Counted from the first letter of the stretch, positions 33,798 through 43,889 are shown. The stretch: DNA of 57,473 nucleotides from Clostridia bacterium (GCA_022791055.1 JAAVYI010000040.1:1-57473), one strand, 5' to 3'. Notes: generated from the sequence alone by a model not told the origin. Made by a program: numbers and translations.

Positions 33798-34715
33798 GTG
33801 ACAACGGTTACTTTGCATAAATCGAAAGCGGCCAAAGAGCGACGCTCGCCGCTGTACATCGTCATCTTTGTCGTGCTTGCCGTATACATTCTGTCGATGG
33901 CGTTCCCGCTGTTTTGGGGCGTGTCGACTTCGCTGAAGTCGCAAGCCGAATTTCGGCAGAACGTGCTGTGGCTGCCGCACGGCGCGCCGTGGACCTGGAA
34001 GTGGGAGAACTACGTCAAGGTGGCGTTCGGCTTTTACGAGAACGTGACGATCGTCGGCGTAGGCCGAAAACGGATCTACTTTCCGCAAATGCTGCTTAAC
34101 ACCTTGCTGTATGCGGGCGGCTCGGCCGTCTTGGCTACGCTGTGTCCGTGCATCGTCGCATATCTGACCGCTCGATTTCGCTACAAGTTCAGCAAGTTTA
34201 TCAACGCGCTGGTCATCGCGCTGATGGTCATTCCCATCGTCGGCTCGGCGCCGGCCGAAATGCAAATGCTAAAGGCTCTCGGCCTGTACGATCATATGTG
34301 GGGCATGTGGATCTGTAAATTCTCCTTTCTCGGCATGTACTATCTGATCTTCTATGCGGCGTTTAACAGCTTGGCAAACGACTTTTTCGACGCGGCTTAC
34401 GTAGACGGCGCGTCCGAAATGCGGGTGCTGCTATGTATAGCCTTGCCGATGGTGCGCAACGTGATCGGCACGGTGCTGCTCATCAAATTCATCGACTTTT
34501 GGAACGACTACCAAACGCCGTTGCTGTATATGCCGTCGCTGCCGGTGCTCGCGCGCGGCGTGTTCCGCTTGAGCCAGGACATGCAAGGCGAGTTTTCCAC
34601 CGTGCCGTTCCGCATGGCGGGCTGTATGCTGTTGGCCATACCGATCCTGATCCTGTTCATTATTTTCAAAAATCGATTGATGAATAATCTTTCTATGGGG
34701 GGTATCAAAGAATGA
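33798..34715 (+). CDS. Sugar ABC transporter permease, second subunit of locus 2
   Basis: A 305-residue MalG/LplC-like subunit with six membrane segments. The EAA-type loop reads DAAYVDGASEMRVLLCIALP, with D for the usual E at its first position. The start is a GTG placed correctly behind AAAGGAGG at 33784-33791. The stop overlaps the next gene (ATGA). An inserted loop between the first membrane segments (residues about 60-95, YENVTIVGVGRKRIYFPQ) is characteristic of this permease branch. Confidence 0.9.
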   Translation: MTTVTLHKSKAAKERRSPLYIVIFVVLAVYILSMAFPLFWGVSTSLKSQAEFRQNVLWLPHGAPWTWKWENYVKVAFGFYENVTIVGVGRKRIYFPQMLLNTLLYAGGSAVLATLCPCIVAYLTARFRYKFSKFINALVIALMVIPIVGSAPAEMQMLKALGLYDHMWGMWICKFSFLGMYYLIFYAAFNSLANDFFDAAYVDGASEMRVLLCIALPMVRNVIGTVLLIKFIDFWNDYQTPLLYMPSLPVLARGVFRLSQDMQGEFSTVPFRMAGCMLLAIPILILFIIFKNRLMNNLSMGGIKE

Positions 34716-37700
34716 TACAACGGACAAAAACAATGCGCCCTGCGCTGGCGACGCTCGTTATGCTGCTTGCGCTTGCGATCACGGTGTTTGCCGCATGGTC
34801 GGTCGGGGCCGACGCGCAGCAGCCGACCTTGACGGACGCGGTCGACATTCGGGAGTCGTATGTCTTGGGGACGACGTTCACCGTGCCGCAAAGCGGGATC
34901 GCTTACGGCGACAAAACCTACCCGGCGACCGCGCTGTTGCGGTTTCCCGACGGATACGCGTTTGCCGGCGCGCAAGTCGTTCTCGACAGATCGGGGCGAT
35001 ATACGCTCGAGTATCGCGCGACGACCGACGACGGCATTCTTTCGGTGCGAAAGGAATTTGACGTGTCGGAGCGTCTATATTCGGTGACGGGCAAAAATTC
35101 GACGGCCGAATACGGGACGGTCGCCAACGCGCCCGACCGCGCGGGTATTGTCGCGCAACTGGCTTCGGGCGAGCGGCTGGCGTTCAACAACGTCATCGAC
35201 CTCAACGGTAAGACCAAGGACGACACGATCGCGCAAGTGTTCGTCGATCCGGCCAAGCAAGGCCTGGCCGACGCGCTGCACTTGATTTTCGTATTGACCG
35301 ATTTATACGACAGCGAGAATTATATTACAGTGGTCAACAAGCGGCTCGACCGCGTGCCGCTTTCCGCGGCCTGGGTGGAGCGCAGTACGTACACAACGGC
35401 GGCCGCCGTGGGGCAACCGGCGACGGGGTTGGAGTTACATGCCGAAGGCACGTTCCAATGGGAAGGCGGCAAGTACAAGCTGCATCAAAACGACTTGTAC
35501 GGCGCGGGTGTGTTGTTCTCCATGTCGGGGATACCCAACTTTCAAAACGAAAACAACTTGGGCGCGGCGACCGACGTCGCCGGGCAGTCGCTGACGCTGA
35601 GCATCGATTACGAGCAAGCCAGAGTATATATGAACGGCGGTATCGTGGCCGATTTGGACGACGTTACCATGTTTAAGTCGGTGCAATGGAACGGCTTTAA
35701 AACGGGCGAATGTTTACTCAGCATTTACGCCGCCGAATATAACCAAGACAAGTTCCGTTTGGTTTGCACGCAAGTGGACGACTTGCCGCAACAAGCGTTG
35801 CAAACGGGGTTGGTGACCGACGACGACGCGCCCGTACTGACCGTCGACTACGGCGACTATACAGACGGATTTCCCGATGCGATCGTGGGCAAGGCGTATC
35901 CCGTACCCAAAGTTACGGCCTACGATAAATCCGATAAAGACGTACCCGTTACGGTGCGCGCCTACGCCAATTACGGCACCAAAGCGCAGATTAACGTCGA
36001 CGTCGCAAACGGCGCGTTCGTGCCGACGCGCGCAGGCAAGTATACCGTCGTCTACACCGCATCCGACCGTTTCGGCAAATCGGCGCAACTGCGGTACGAC
36101 GTGACCGCCGTCGTCGACGATTCGCAACTGTCGATCGAGCTGGGCGAGCACGCGACGGAAACGGCGGCGGGACAAGAGACGACGGTCGCCGTGCCGAAGG
36201 TAGTCCATGCGCACGGCATACCGGACGTCGGCATTGCGGCGAAGCTGGAGGCCGAAAACATCGAGATCGAGATTTCGGACACGTACACGTTCCGTCCGAT
36301 GCACGCGGGCGCGTGGCAGATCGAGTACACCTATTCGGACTATATGGAGACCAAGACCGAAAGCTATACGCTGACCGTCAAGCCGTCGGACACGCCGTAT
36401 ATCGCCGCCGACGTGACGTTGCCCGACTATTATATTCGCGGCGCGACGTATGACGTGCCGCAGCTTATGGCGATCGCGTTCGACACGGGCAAGCCCGTAG
36501 AGACCGAGACCGCGGTTTATATCCGCGAGGACGACGGCGAAGAAAGACAGTTGACGAGTGCGCGCTTTACGCCGTATGCCGAGCGCGAAATCGCGTTTTC
36601 GTTCCGTTTGGGCAGCGGCGAGCATTCCGTTGAAAAGACTTATACGCGCCCCGTCGTCGACGTAGGATATGACAAGTTGCATTTGCGGATCAAGGACTAT
36701 TTCGTCGGCGAGCATTTCACGACCGAGGCAACGGGCGATCGCATCGCCGTCGTGACGCAAGCACCCGGCACGCAGTCGTTCGTGTTTGTCAACGCGTTGC
36801 AAACGTTCGACTTCCGCGCCGTATTCCACGTGTCCGCGGCAGCCAACAAGTTCGATACGATCAACGTCTATCTGACCGATTGCGTCGACAAGTCGGTAGT
36901 CGTCAAAGTCTCGTACCGTCGTTTCAAGGCGGGCAATACGGTGTTTACCGTCAACGACGGCGCGCAGGAATACGTGTCGACGGGCGACTTCGTCGAGTCG
37001 AGCGCGGACAATTTCCGCCTCTTGTACGACAACGCCACCCGTAAGATCGCGCCGTCCAACGAGTTTGGCATAGCGGTTACGCACGATCTGTCGGGCAAGC
37101 CGTTCGTCGGGTTCAGCGGCGACCGCGCCTATATGCGCGTCGAACTTGCAAACGTCGAGGGAAGAGCGGGCGTCGAGTTCTTGAGTATCAACAACCAGCC
37201 TATGTCGCGCGTTTCGTTCGACCTGTTGCGTCCCGAAATTTCGGCCAATCCCGTGCGCGGCGAAAAGTATATCGGCGACGAGATCGAGATCGCCCCAACA
37301 TACGCAGCCGACGTGCTTGATCCCGATCTGCGTTTCACCATGCAAGTGCGGACGCCCGACGGCGAATATGTGACGGCTAAGGACGGCACGACGCTCGACA
37401 AGCGCGCCGACCCGACGAAAGGATACGCATTCACCGTGACGCAATACGGCACGTACACCGTGCTGTACGAATGCGCCGACGCTGCGGGCAACAGAACACT
37501 CTATTCGTATGTCATCAACGTAGTCGATACCGAGCCGCCGACCGTTACGCTGTCCGAACACGCCACAACGGCAAGCGTGGGCGACACGGTGATCGTCGCC
37601 GCCGCCGACGTGCAAGACAATCTGACCGCATGTACGTTGCAGATCAAAGTGAAATGGCCGAACGGGTCGTTCGCGGCCGTACACGGCAATTCGTTCAAAG

Positions 37701-37792
37701 CGACGATCGCCGGCAAGTATACCGTTTACTATTATGCTTACGACGAGGCGGGCAACGTTACGTCGGTAAGCTACGACGTCGACGTTCGATAA
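34712..37792 (+). CDS. Large secreted protein with repeated Ig-like domains
   Basis: A 1026-residue exported protein. The N-terminal signal (about residues 10-36) has no lipobox and ends near SVGADA. The body alternates lectin-like beta-sandwich regions (about residues 120-365 and 640-830) with Ig-like or cadherin-like domains (about 365-480, 480-560, 830-930, 935-1026). The last, starting PPTVTLSEHATTASVGD and ending VTSVSYDVDV, is a typical bacterial Ig-like domain. There is no LPXTG, no GCGS anchor and no catalytic motif that I recognise. The ATG overlaps the permease stop codon, so it is made together with the importer. Probable role: glycan binding or a scaffold at the surface. How it stays attached is not evident. 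Confidence 0.8.
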   Translation: MIQRTKTMRPALATLVMLLALAITVFAAWSVGADAQQPTLTDAVDIRESYVLGTTFTVPQSGIAYGDKTYPATALLRFPDGYAFAGAQVVLDRSGRYTLEYRATTDDGILSVRKEFDVSERLYSVTGKNSTAEYGTVANAPDRAGIVAQLASGERLAFNNVIDLNGKTKDDTIAQVFVDPAKQGLADALHLIFVLTDLYDSENYITVVNKRLDRVPLSAAWVERSTYTTAAAVGQPATGLELHAEGTFQWEGGKYKLHQNDLYGAGVLFSMSGIPNFQNENNLGAATDVAGQSLTLSIDYEQARVYMNGGIVADLDDVTMFKSVQWNGFKTGECLLSIYAAEYNQDKFRLVCTQVDDLPQQALQTGLVTDDDAPVLTVDYGDYTDGFPDAIVGKAYPVPKVTAYDKSDKDVPVTVRAYANYGTKAQINVDVANGAFVPTRAGKYTVVYTASDRFGKSAQLRYDVTAVVDDSQLSIELGEHATETAAGQETTVAVPKVVHAHGIPDVGIAAKLEAENIEIEISDTYTFRPMHAGAWQIEYTYSDYMETKTESYTLTVKPSDTPYIAADVTLPDYYIRGATYDVPQLMAIAFDTGKPVETETAVYIREDDGEERQLTSARFTPYAEREIAFSFRLGSGEHSVEKTYTRPVVDVGYDKLHLRIKDYFVGEHFTTEATGDRIAVVTQAPGTQSFVFVNALQTFDFRAVFHVSAAANKFDTINVYLTDCVDKSVVVKVSYRRFKAGNTVFTVNDGAQEYVSTGDFVESSADNFRLLYDNATRKIAPSNEFGIAVTHDLSGKPFVGFSGDRAYMRVELANVEGRAGVEFLSINNQPMSRVSFDLLRPEISANPVRGEKYIGDEIEIAPTYAADVLDPDLRFTMQVRTPDGEYVTAKDGTTLDKRADPTKGYAFTVTQYGTYTVLYECADAAGNRTLYSYVINVVDTEPPTVTLSEHATTASVGDTVIVAAADVQDNLTACTLQIKVKWPNGSFAAVHGNSFKATIAGKYTVYYYAYDEAGNVTSVSYDVDVR

Positions 37793-37803
37793 GGAGGGAT
37801 ATA

Positions 37804-39840
37804 ATGAAGAAAATCATCAAAGCGTTCGCTATGATTTTGACGCTGTGCCTGTTTGTGTGCGGCTGCGGCCGATCGCCTGCGGACGGCAACGACAATACGC
37901 AAAACGGCGGCACGCCGCCCGTAAATACGGTCACGCCGCAAATATACCCGGAGGTAGAAGGAACCGTGCATAACTTTATCGCGAAAGATACCGACAAAAT
38001 GATTGTGGATAACGGCGCGAGCGACTATCGCATTTTGATTGCCGAAGGCGCGGACGAAGATCCGTTCATTGCGGCGGCGGTCGCCGATTGCAAACAGCTG
38101 TTCGCGGAGGCGACAGGCATTATGCTGCCGGTCGTAAACGACAGCGGCGACGTAAGCGGCGGCAAGTTTTTGGCGATCGGCGACACAAAGCTGTGCTCGA
38201 ACGAAAGTTTGGGCGCGACCTTGGACGCACTCGGCAAGGGCGGCGTGCGGATCAAAACGGTGGGCGACAGCGTTTGCATGACGGGCGCGACGACCGAGGC
38301 CGCTATGTACGCCGTGTATGCCTTTTTGGAGCATACGATCGGATTCGAGCAGTTCTACACCGATTTTTATACGCTCGATAAAGACGTGACCGCGCTCAAA
38401 CTGTACGACTACGACGTGACGGATATTCCCGATTTCGAGTACCGCATTCAAAGCGCGGGATTCATACGCTGGAACGACGCAAACCGCAGGCGTATGCGGT
38501 GGACGAACGAGTCGGCGCTGTTCATTCCCGCCGACGATGCCGGCGCGGTGTGGCACAACACATTTGTATATTTACCGCCCGAAACGTACAGAGAGGCGCA
38601 CCCCGATTGGTACTCGACCCCTTGGCGCACGCCCGAAAAGAACAACCAAATTTGTTATACGGCGCACGGCAACGAGCAAGAGCGCGAACAAATGCTCGAC
38701 GTCATCGAAGCGCGTATCGAAGAACTGTTCTCGATGGAAAAGTATAAAAACTACGACTGGATCACCGTATCGATCGAGGATAACCAAAACGGTTGCGCGT
38801 GCGAAACCTGCGCCGCGGAAAAAGCCAAGTACGGCGCCGATTCGGCGGTCATCGTCAAGTTCTGTAACGATCTGGCCGCGCGCGTCGAGATGTGGATGCA
38901 GTCGGACGAGGGCAAGCCTTACGCGCGCGAAAACTTCCGTATTTTCTTTTTCGCGTACCATGCGACCAACGCCGCGCCCGCCAAGTACGACGAGGCGACG
39001 GGCAAGTATATGCCCATAGACGACAGCGTGCTATGCAACGAACACGTCGTGCCGTACTTTGCCGAGACCAACGGCGACTATACGCACAACTTCCACGACG
39101 CCGGCACGGCGAACACCGAGATCGGCAAAAACATGTTGGGTTGGGCGAGCCTCAGCAAAGAGCTGTATTTTTGGTCGTACAGCACCAACTTCTCGCACTT
39201 TCTCACCCCGTACAACAGTTTCGACACCGTGCAGGACATTTTGCGCTTTGCCAAGAACGCCGGTTGCAAATACACGATGATTCAGGATCAATGGATCCAG
39301 CAGGGCGCGCAGACGGGATTCGGGATCTATAAGAACTGGTTGCATTCCAAACTTTTGTGGGACGTGAACGCCGACGTCAACGCGTTGACCGACAAGTTTT
39401 TCGATGCATATTTCGGAAAGGCGTCGGCGACCATGCGCACGCTGTTCGACGAATGGCGAATCTGGGCGCGGCACCAAACCGACGAGTTGGGCTATCAGGG
39501 GTACCGATCGGTATATTTCGACGCGCTCGACGCCAAGCTGTGGCCGCAGCGTATGCTCGAAAAATGGTTGGGGCTGACCGAACAGGCGCAGAAAGAGATC
39601 GAAGAATACAAGCAAACCGCGCCCGAACGGTACAGCGCGATCTATAATCATATTGCCATCGAAAGTTTGTCGTTTAAATATTTGCTGATCCGTTTGTACG
39701 CGTCGCAGTACGCGCCCGAGTCGCTCGTCGCCATGCAAAAATCGTTTGCGGCCGATGCCGAACGCGCGGGCATCAATTTGGTCAGCAGCACCAAACAGAA
39801 CGACACGATCGCCAACCTGATCAACGGTTGGGGTATTTGA
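37804..39840 (+). CDS. DUF4838-type lipoprotein, glycosidase-like
   Basis: A 678-residue lipoprotein (Cys21 in FVCGC). Residues about 75-210 resemble the accessory domain found before the barrel of GH67 and GH20 enzymes (YRILIAEGADEDPF, DCKQLFAEATGIMLPVV, YAVYAFLEHTIGFEQFYTD). A TIM-barrel-like region follows (about 215-560), with WHNTFVYLPPETY, the paired cysteines NGCACETCAAEKAKYG, and QDQWIQQGAQTG. This is the plan of DUF4838 proteins, which are thought to be glycosidases but mostly lack a proven reaction. A helical domain closes the chain. AAGGAGGG precedes the ATG. In context it would cut or bind glycan outside the cell before import. Confidence 0.8.
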   Translation: MKKIIKAFAMILTLCLFVCGCGRSPADGNDNTQNGGTPPVNTVTPQIYPEVEGTVHNFIAKDTDKMIVDNGASDYRILIAEGADEDPFIAAAVADCKQLFAEATGIMLPVVNDSGDVSGGKFLAIGDTKLCSNESLGATLDALGKGGVRIKTVGDSVCMTGATTEAAMYAVYAFLEHTIGFEQFYTDFYTLDKDVTALKLYDYDVTDIPDFEYRIQSAGFIRWNDANRRRMRWTNESALFIPADDAGAVWHNTFVYLPPETYREAHPDWYSTPWRTPEKNNQICYTAHGNEQEREQMLDVIEARIEELFSMEKYKNYDWITVSIEDNQNGCACETCAAEKAKYGADSAVIVKFCNDLAARVEMWMQSDEGKPYARENFRIFFFAYHATNAAPAKYDEATGKYMPIDDSVLCNEHVVPYFAETNGDYTHNFHDAGTANTEIGKNMLGWASLSKELYFWSYSTNFSHFLTPYNSFDTVQDILRFAKNAGCKYTMIQDQWIQQGAQTGFGIYKNWLHSKLLWDVNADVNALTDKFFDAYFGKASATMRTLFDEWRIWARHQTDELGYQGYRSVYFDALDAKLWPQRMLEKWLGLTEQAQKEIEEYKQTAPERYSAIYNHIAIESLSFKYLLIRLYASQYAPESLVAMQKSFAADAERAGINLVSSTKQNDTIANLINGWGI

Positions 39841-39890
39841 CGAAACGTTCATAACCGCGTTATGCGGAAAAACCTTAAAGGAGAGGAAAG

Positions 39891-42125
39891 ATGAAAAGCA
39901 AAGGTATTTGGAGAGTGACGGTATCCGTCTTACTCGCGCTCATGCTGGCAAGCATGACGGCGTGCGACGGGGGGGGGACAACTGTCAACCCGCCTCCGGG
40001 GCCGCCCGCCGTTGAAAAGACGGTGGCCTTGAGCGAATCGAGCTATGTGCTCGACCGTTACGAATCGTTCACCTTGACGGCGGCCGTCAAGGATAAGGAC
40101 GGCAATCCGTTGACCGATGCGGTCGTGTGGTCGAGCGAGGACACAGCCGTTGTCACCGTTACCGACGGCCTTGTCGAGGCTAAGGGCGTGGGGAGCGCGA
40201 CCGTTACGGCCAAATCGGGCGACGCAGTCGCAACCTGCGTGGTCGAGGTCGAGGACACGGGCGCGCGTCCCGTACTGGACACGAGCGACGAGACAGTCGA
40301 GTTGATCGTCGGCGCAAGCTATACGGTGCGCGCCGCAGTCGTGTATAAGCGCGAAGAGCGTCCCGACGCAGTCGTCACGTTTGCGGCAGTCGATCCGTCG
40401 ATCGTCAACATCGATAACAGCGGCAAGATCACGGCCGCCAAGTTCGGCAAAACCGATATAACCGTGACTGCCGAATGGCGCGGTATCCAGTCGCCGTATC
40501 TGACCGAAACGATCGCCGTCAACGTCAAGGAGGACGTTTTAGTCACCGTCGACCGGAGCGCCGCCACCGTGTACACCGCCAAGACTACGGTCGACGGGCA
40601 GTCGTTCGACAACGAAGTTACGCTGACGGGGTCGGTCAACATCAACGGTGTCGACGGCGTAGCCGACGGCGGAAAACTGCTGTGGAGTTCGTCGGATGAG
40701 TCCGTCGCTACCGTCGACAGTAACGGTACGGTGACTGCCAACGCTACGGGAAAGGAAGGGACGGCGGACATCACGCTCAGCTACGACAGCGGGAACGCGG
40801 TCTATCGATCCAATCCCGTGACGGTGACGGTAAAATATCCGACGATCGACAAAAAGTCGGAGATCAAACTGTATGTGGACGCGCACGAAGGCACGCTTAA
40901 GGCGGCTTTGCGCGCCGAGGACGTTTTCGGCGCAGAGACAGACAAGAATATTACTCGTGTGACGACGGTCGACGACACGACCGATATTTCGGAAAATGCG
41001 ACTTGGCTCAAGCAAAGCGACGACGGCAAGGAGGCCGATCGCAAGATCAACCTCAATGTGTACAACGACGAATTTGCATACACGATCCAAGCCACGATCG
41101 TCACCAAGATCGTCAAGACATACGACGAACTGATCAAAATGCAAGAATACGGCGGCGGCAAGGACGTGACCAACAACTTCACGTACCACGAATGGGGCGG
41201 CATGTTCATTTTGGGGAACGACATCATCGTACCCGACGACGCCGCAACGTTCTCCGCAAAATGTACCAGCGGCAACATTGGAAGCGCTGTGGACGTTGTT
41301 AAAATTGTCGGTTTCGGCGGCGTATTCGACGGCCGCGGCTATACGATACACGGACTCAAGGTCGGACACGGCGGATTGTTCGGCGATATAAAGGGTGCTA
41401 CCGTCAAAAATGTGGCCATTACCGACGCGGTGATCAAGGATGCGCAAAATTCGGCCGGCGTATTATGTTATTCGTTGAACGGCACCGTACACAACGTATT
41501 CATTTCATATAAAACCGAAGTGAAGTGGACGGGCGCGTTCGGTCGAGTTGTGCACGGCGGACTGATTCGCAACACGCTGATCTACTACGATCTCGGCAGT
41601 ACCGCGTTCAATGTACACGGCGCCGTTACGACTTGGTCGTATGCAGATACCAAACTCAGCAATGTGGCAGTCATCTATGCCGACGGTATGGCGGAAGCAA
41701 ATTGCCAAGTTGTCGGTGACAAAAAGCCGTTTAAAGTACCTACTACGGGATCGGATAAGGCGGTCAAAGAATATAAGGCGTCCGACATTGCGACAGCGGG
41801 GCTGAATTTCTCTAAGTACGATTTCTGGACGCACGTAGATGGCAGTCTGCCGACGTTTGTCAGTTCGGTCAAAGGCGTATCGATCGATCATCAAACGCTT
41901 ACGCTGGCGGTGGGCGCAACCGAAGGCAATACGCTGACGGCGAGCGCGTTGAACTTGGGCGGTACGGCAATGGCGTATGTGCCTGTCGTTTGGAGCAGTT
42001 CGGACGAGGCCGTCGCCACGGTCGCGGACGGCGTAGTCACGGCCGTAGCCGCGGGTACGGCAACGATCACGGCGTCCTACGGCACGCATAAGGCCGTTTG
42101 TACAGTGACGGTAAACGCAGCGTAA
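39891..42125 (+). CDS. Big_2-domain lipoprotein with a beta-helix-like centre
   Basis: A 744-residue lipoprotein (lipobox ASMTAC, Cys25). It has Big_2 Ig-like domains in the N-terminal half, recognisable by VVWSSEDTAVVTVTDGLV and LLWSSSDESVATVDSNG, and another at the C-terminus (VVWSSSDEAVATVADGVV). Between about residues 400 and 620 is a region with FDGRGYTIHGLKVGHGGLFG and repeated short strands (VKNVAITDAVI, VHNVFISYKTE), which resembles GLUG-type or right-handed beta-helix surface domains. Nine consecutive G (39969-39977) encode Gly27-29 directly after the lipid-modified Cys; a slip there would abolish the protein. It is the last gene of locus 2. Probable adhesion or glycan-holding role. 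Confidence 0.82.
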   Translation: MKSKGIWRVTVSVLLALMLASMTACDGGGTTVNPPPGPPAVEKTVALSESSYVLDRYESFTLTAAVKDKDGNPLTDAVVWSSEDTAVVTVTDGLVEAKGVGSATVTAKSGDAVATCVVEVEDTGARPVLDTSDETVELIVGASYTVRAAVVYKREERPDAVVTFAAVDPSIVNIDNSGKITAAKFGKTDITVTAEWRGIQSPYLTETIAVNVKEDVLVTVDRSAATVYTAKTTVDGQSFDNEVTLTGSVNINGVDGVADGGKLLWSSSDESVATVDSNGTVTANATGKEGTADITLSYDSGNAVYRSNPVTVTVKYPTIDKKSEIKLYVDAHEGTLKAALRAEDVFGAETDKNITRVTTVDDTTDISENATWLKQSDDGKEADRKINLNVYNDEFAYTIQATIVTKIVKTYDELIKMQEYGGGKDVTNNFTYHEWGGMFILGNDIIVPDDAATFSAKCTSGNIGSAVDVVKIVGFGGVFDGRGYTIHGLKVGHGGLFGDIKGATVKNVAITDAVIKDAQNSAGVLCYSLNGTVHNVFISYKTEVKWTGAFGRVVHGGLIRNTLIYYDLGSTAFNVHGAVTTWSYADTKLSNVAVIYADGMAEANCQVVGDKKPFKVPTTGSDKAVKEYKASDIATAGLNFSKYDFWTHVDGSLPTFVSSVKGVSIDHQTLTLAVGATEGNTLTASALNLGGTAMAYVPVVWSSSDEAVATVADGVVTAVAAGTATITASYGTHKAVCTVTVNAA

Positions 42126-42152
42126 CAGCAAGCGCATAAGACAGGGAAACGG

Positions 42153-42191
42153 AAAATTCGTCGTACCGCGTAATGGGTGCGGCGAATTTTT
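42153..42191 (+). terminator. Intrinsic terminator of glycan locus 2
   Basis: AAAATTCGTCGTACC pairs with GGTGCGGCGAATTTTT (two G-U pairs) around an eight-base loop, followed by T residues. It lies 28 bases after the last gene. Confidence 0.88.
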
Positions 42192-42243
42192 CGTACCCGG
42201 TGCGGGCTAAATAGTTTAGCGGGGGATTGCACACACTTATTAT

Positions 42244-43872
42244 GTGAAAAAGGGGAGATGGAAACAGTTTTTTACCGGGGCGGGGATGTTCGCGTTTATC
42301 GGTATGACGGCCAAACTGATCGGCGCGCTGTACCGCATTCCGCTGACCAATATCATGGGCGCGGAGGGTATCGGTCTGTACCAAATGGTATTCCCGCTCT
42401 ATACCGTGCTGTTGACGGTGACGAGCGGCGGTCTGCCGCCGGCGGTCAGCAAGGTAACGGCGGCCTTTAACGCGCGCGGCGAACATGCCGCATCGCGGAA
42501 AACGCTGGGCGTAACGATCGTCACCGTCGGCGGGTTCAGTCTTTTGGCCGCGCTTATTCTCATGCTGGGGCGCAACCGTATCGCATCGATCCAGGGCAAC
42601 ACCATGGCGGCCGTCGCATACTTGGGGATCGCGCCGTCGATCTTTTTGGTCGGCGTCATTTCTGTCTTGCGAGGCTACTATCAAGGCTCGCACAATATGT
42701 TGCCGTCGGCCTTGAGCCAGCTGGTCGAACAGGTCATAAAACTGGCGGCCGGCCTGTATTTGTGCCGCTACTTTTTGCGATTCGGCGTCGCCTATGCCGT
42801 ATTGGGTGCGGTTCTGGGCGTGACCGCGTCGGAAGCAGTGGCGCTCCTCGGGTTGCTGCTGTGGTACGCGTTGAATGTCGCCGTTGCCAAACACCGCGCG
42901 CGCGTACCGTTGAACGCCATGACCGAAGCGGCGGCCGAAATCAGTTTCGCCGCACCCATGCGCGTTAAACGCGGGTCGGTGCTGCGGTCGGTCTACAAGA
43001 TCGCCGTGCCCGTCACCTTGGGCGCGCTGGTCATTCCGGTGACGCAGGTCATCGACAGCATTTTGGTCATCAACGTGCTGTCGGGGCTGTTCGGCACGCA
43101 GGCGGCGACGTCCTGGTACGGCTTGCTGAACGGCCCCGTCAATTCGCTGATCAATATGCCGGTCGTCGTCACGGCGGCCGTCAGTACGGCGCTATTGCCG
43201 AAGGTCAGCGCGGTGCTGTCCACCGGCGGCGCCGTCGACCGATCGGCCGCCCGCGCGCTCAAATATTCGTTGCTGTTGGCGCTGCCGTCTTTCGCCGTTT
43301 TGGCCGTGTTCGCGCGGCCGATTCTGTCGGTGTTATACGCGAGAAGTTTGGCGCGCGAGCTGATCGGACTGGGCGCGGGACTGCTCTCGATCGGCGGCTT
43401 GACCGTCGTCTATATGGCGGTCATTCAGGTGTGTACCGCCGTTTTGCAAGGCGCCGACCGCGCGGCCGCGCCCGCCGTCAATTTGCTGATCGGCGCGGTC
43501 GTCAAAGTGCTGCTGACAGTGGCGTTGTTGCGCGTGATCGGCATTTACGGCGCCGTGGCGGCCTCGGTCGCCTGTTACGGCGTGACGGCCGTACTCGACG
43601 TCGTGTCGCTGACGCGCCGCGTGCCGCTCTCCGTCAGTCTGTGGCGCACGTTCGTTTCGCCGCTGTTGTCGGCTGCGCTTTCGGCCGCTGCGGGCGCGCT
43701 CTCGCTGTGGCTGTTCGGGCTGATCCTGCCGCCGCTGTTCGCGCTTGTGGCCGCGGCCGCCGTCTTTATCGTCGTCTTTATCGTCGCCGTGTTTTTGACC
43801 CGCGCGCTCGAGCGCGACGAGCTTATCGAACTGCCGCTCGTCGGCCGTTTTGCGCGTCGGCGTAACAAGTAA
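42244..43872 (+). CDS. SpoVB/MurJ-type polysaccharide flippase (MATE/MOP superfamily)
   Basis: A 542-residue membrane protein with about 14 hydrophobic segments. The opening KQFFTGAGMFAFIGMTAKLIGALYRIPL and GAEGIGLYQMVFPLYT region (quoted here in part as KLIGALYRIPL and GAEGIGLYQM) is characteristic of SpoVB and its relatives, which flip lipid-linked cell-wall or spore-cortex precursors. With SpoIIE in the same window a role in spore cortex synthesis is plausible; a vegetative lipid II or polysaccharide flippase is the alternative. The GTG at 42244 is needed to include the conserved N-terminus. The only G-rich ribosome-like site (GGGGGA, 42221-42226) is too far, so initiation is unusual. It is followed by the serS promoter. 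Confidence 0.88.
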   Translation: MKKGRWKQFFTGAGMFAFIGMTAKLIGALYRIPLTNIMGAEGIGLYQMVFPLYTVLLTVTSGGLPPAVSKVTAAFNARGEHAASRKTLGVTIVTVGGFSLLAALILMLGRNRIASIQGNTMAAVAYLGIAPSIFLVGVISVLRGYYQGSHNMLPSALSQLVEQVIKLAAGLYLCRYFLRFGVAYAVLGAVLGVTASEAVALLGLLLWYALNVAVAKHRARVPLNAMTEAAAEISFAAPMRVKRGSVLRSVYKIAVPVTLGALVIPVTQVIDSILVINVLSGLFGTQAATSWYGLLNGPVNSLINMPVVVTAAVSTALLPKVSAVLSTGGAVDRSAARALKYSLLLALPSFAVLAVFARPILSVLYARSLARELIGLGAGLLSIGGLTVVYMAVIQVCTAVLQGADRAAAPAVNLLIGAVVKVLLTVALLRVIGIYGAVAASVACYGVTAVLDVVSLTRRVPLSVSLWRTFVSPLLSAALSAAAGALSLWLFGLILPPLFALVAAAAVFIVVFIVAVFLTRALERDELIELPLVGRFARRRNK

Positions 43873-43889
43873 GACCGCCTGAAAAACAG

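Noticed and set aside
35714..37684. A 656-codon open frame on the minus strand
   Set aside because: Antisense to the Ig-domain protein, no ribosome site, same codon-bias artefact.
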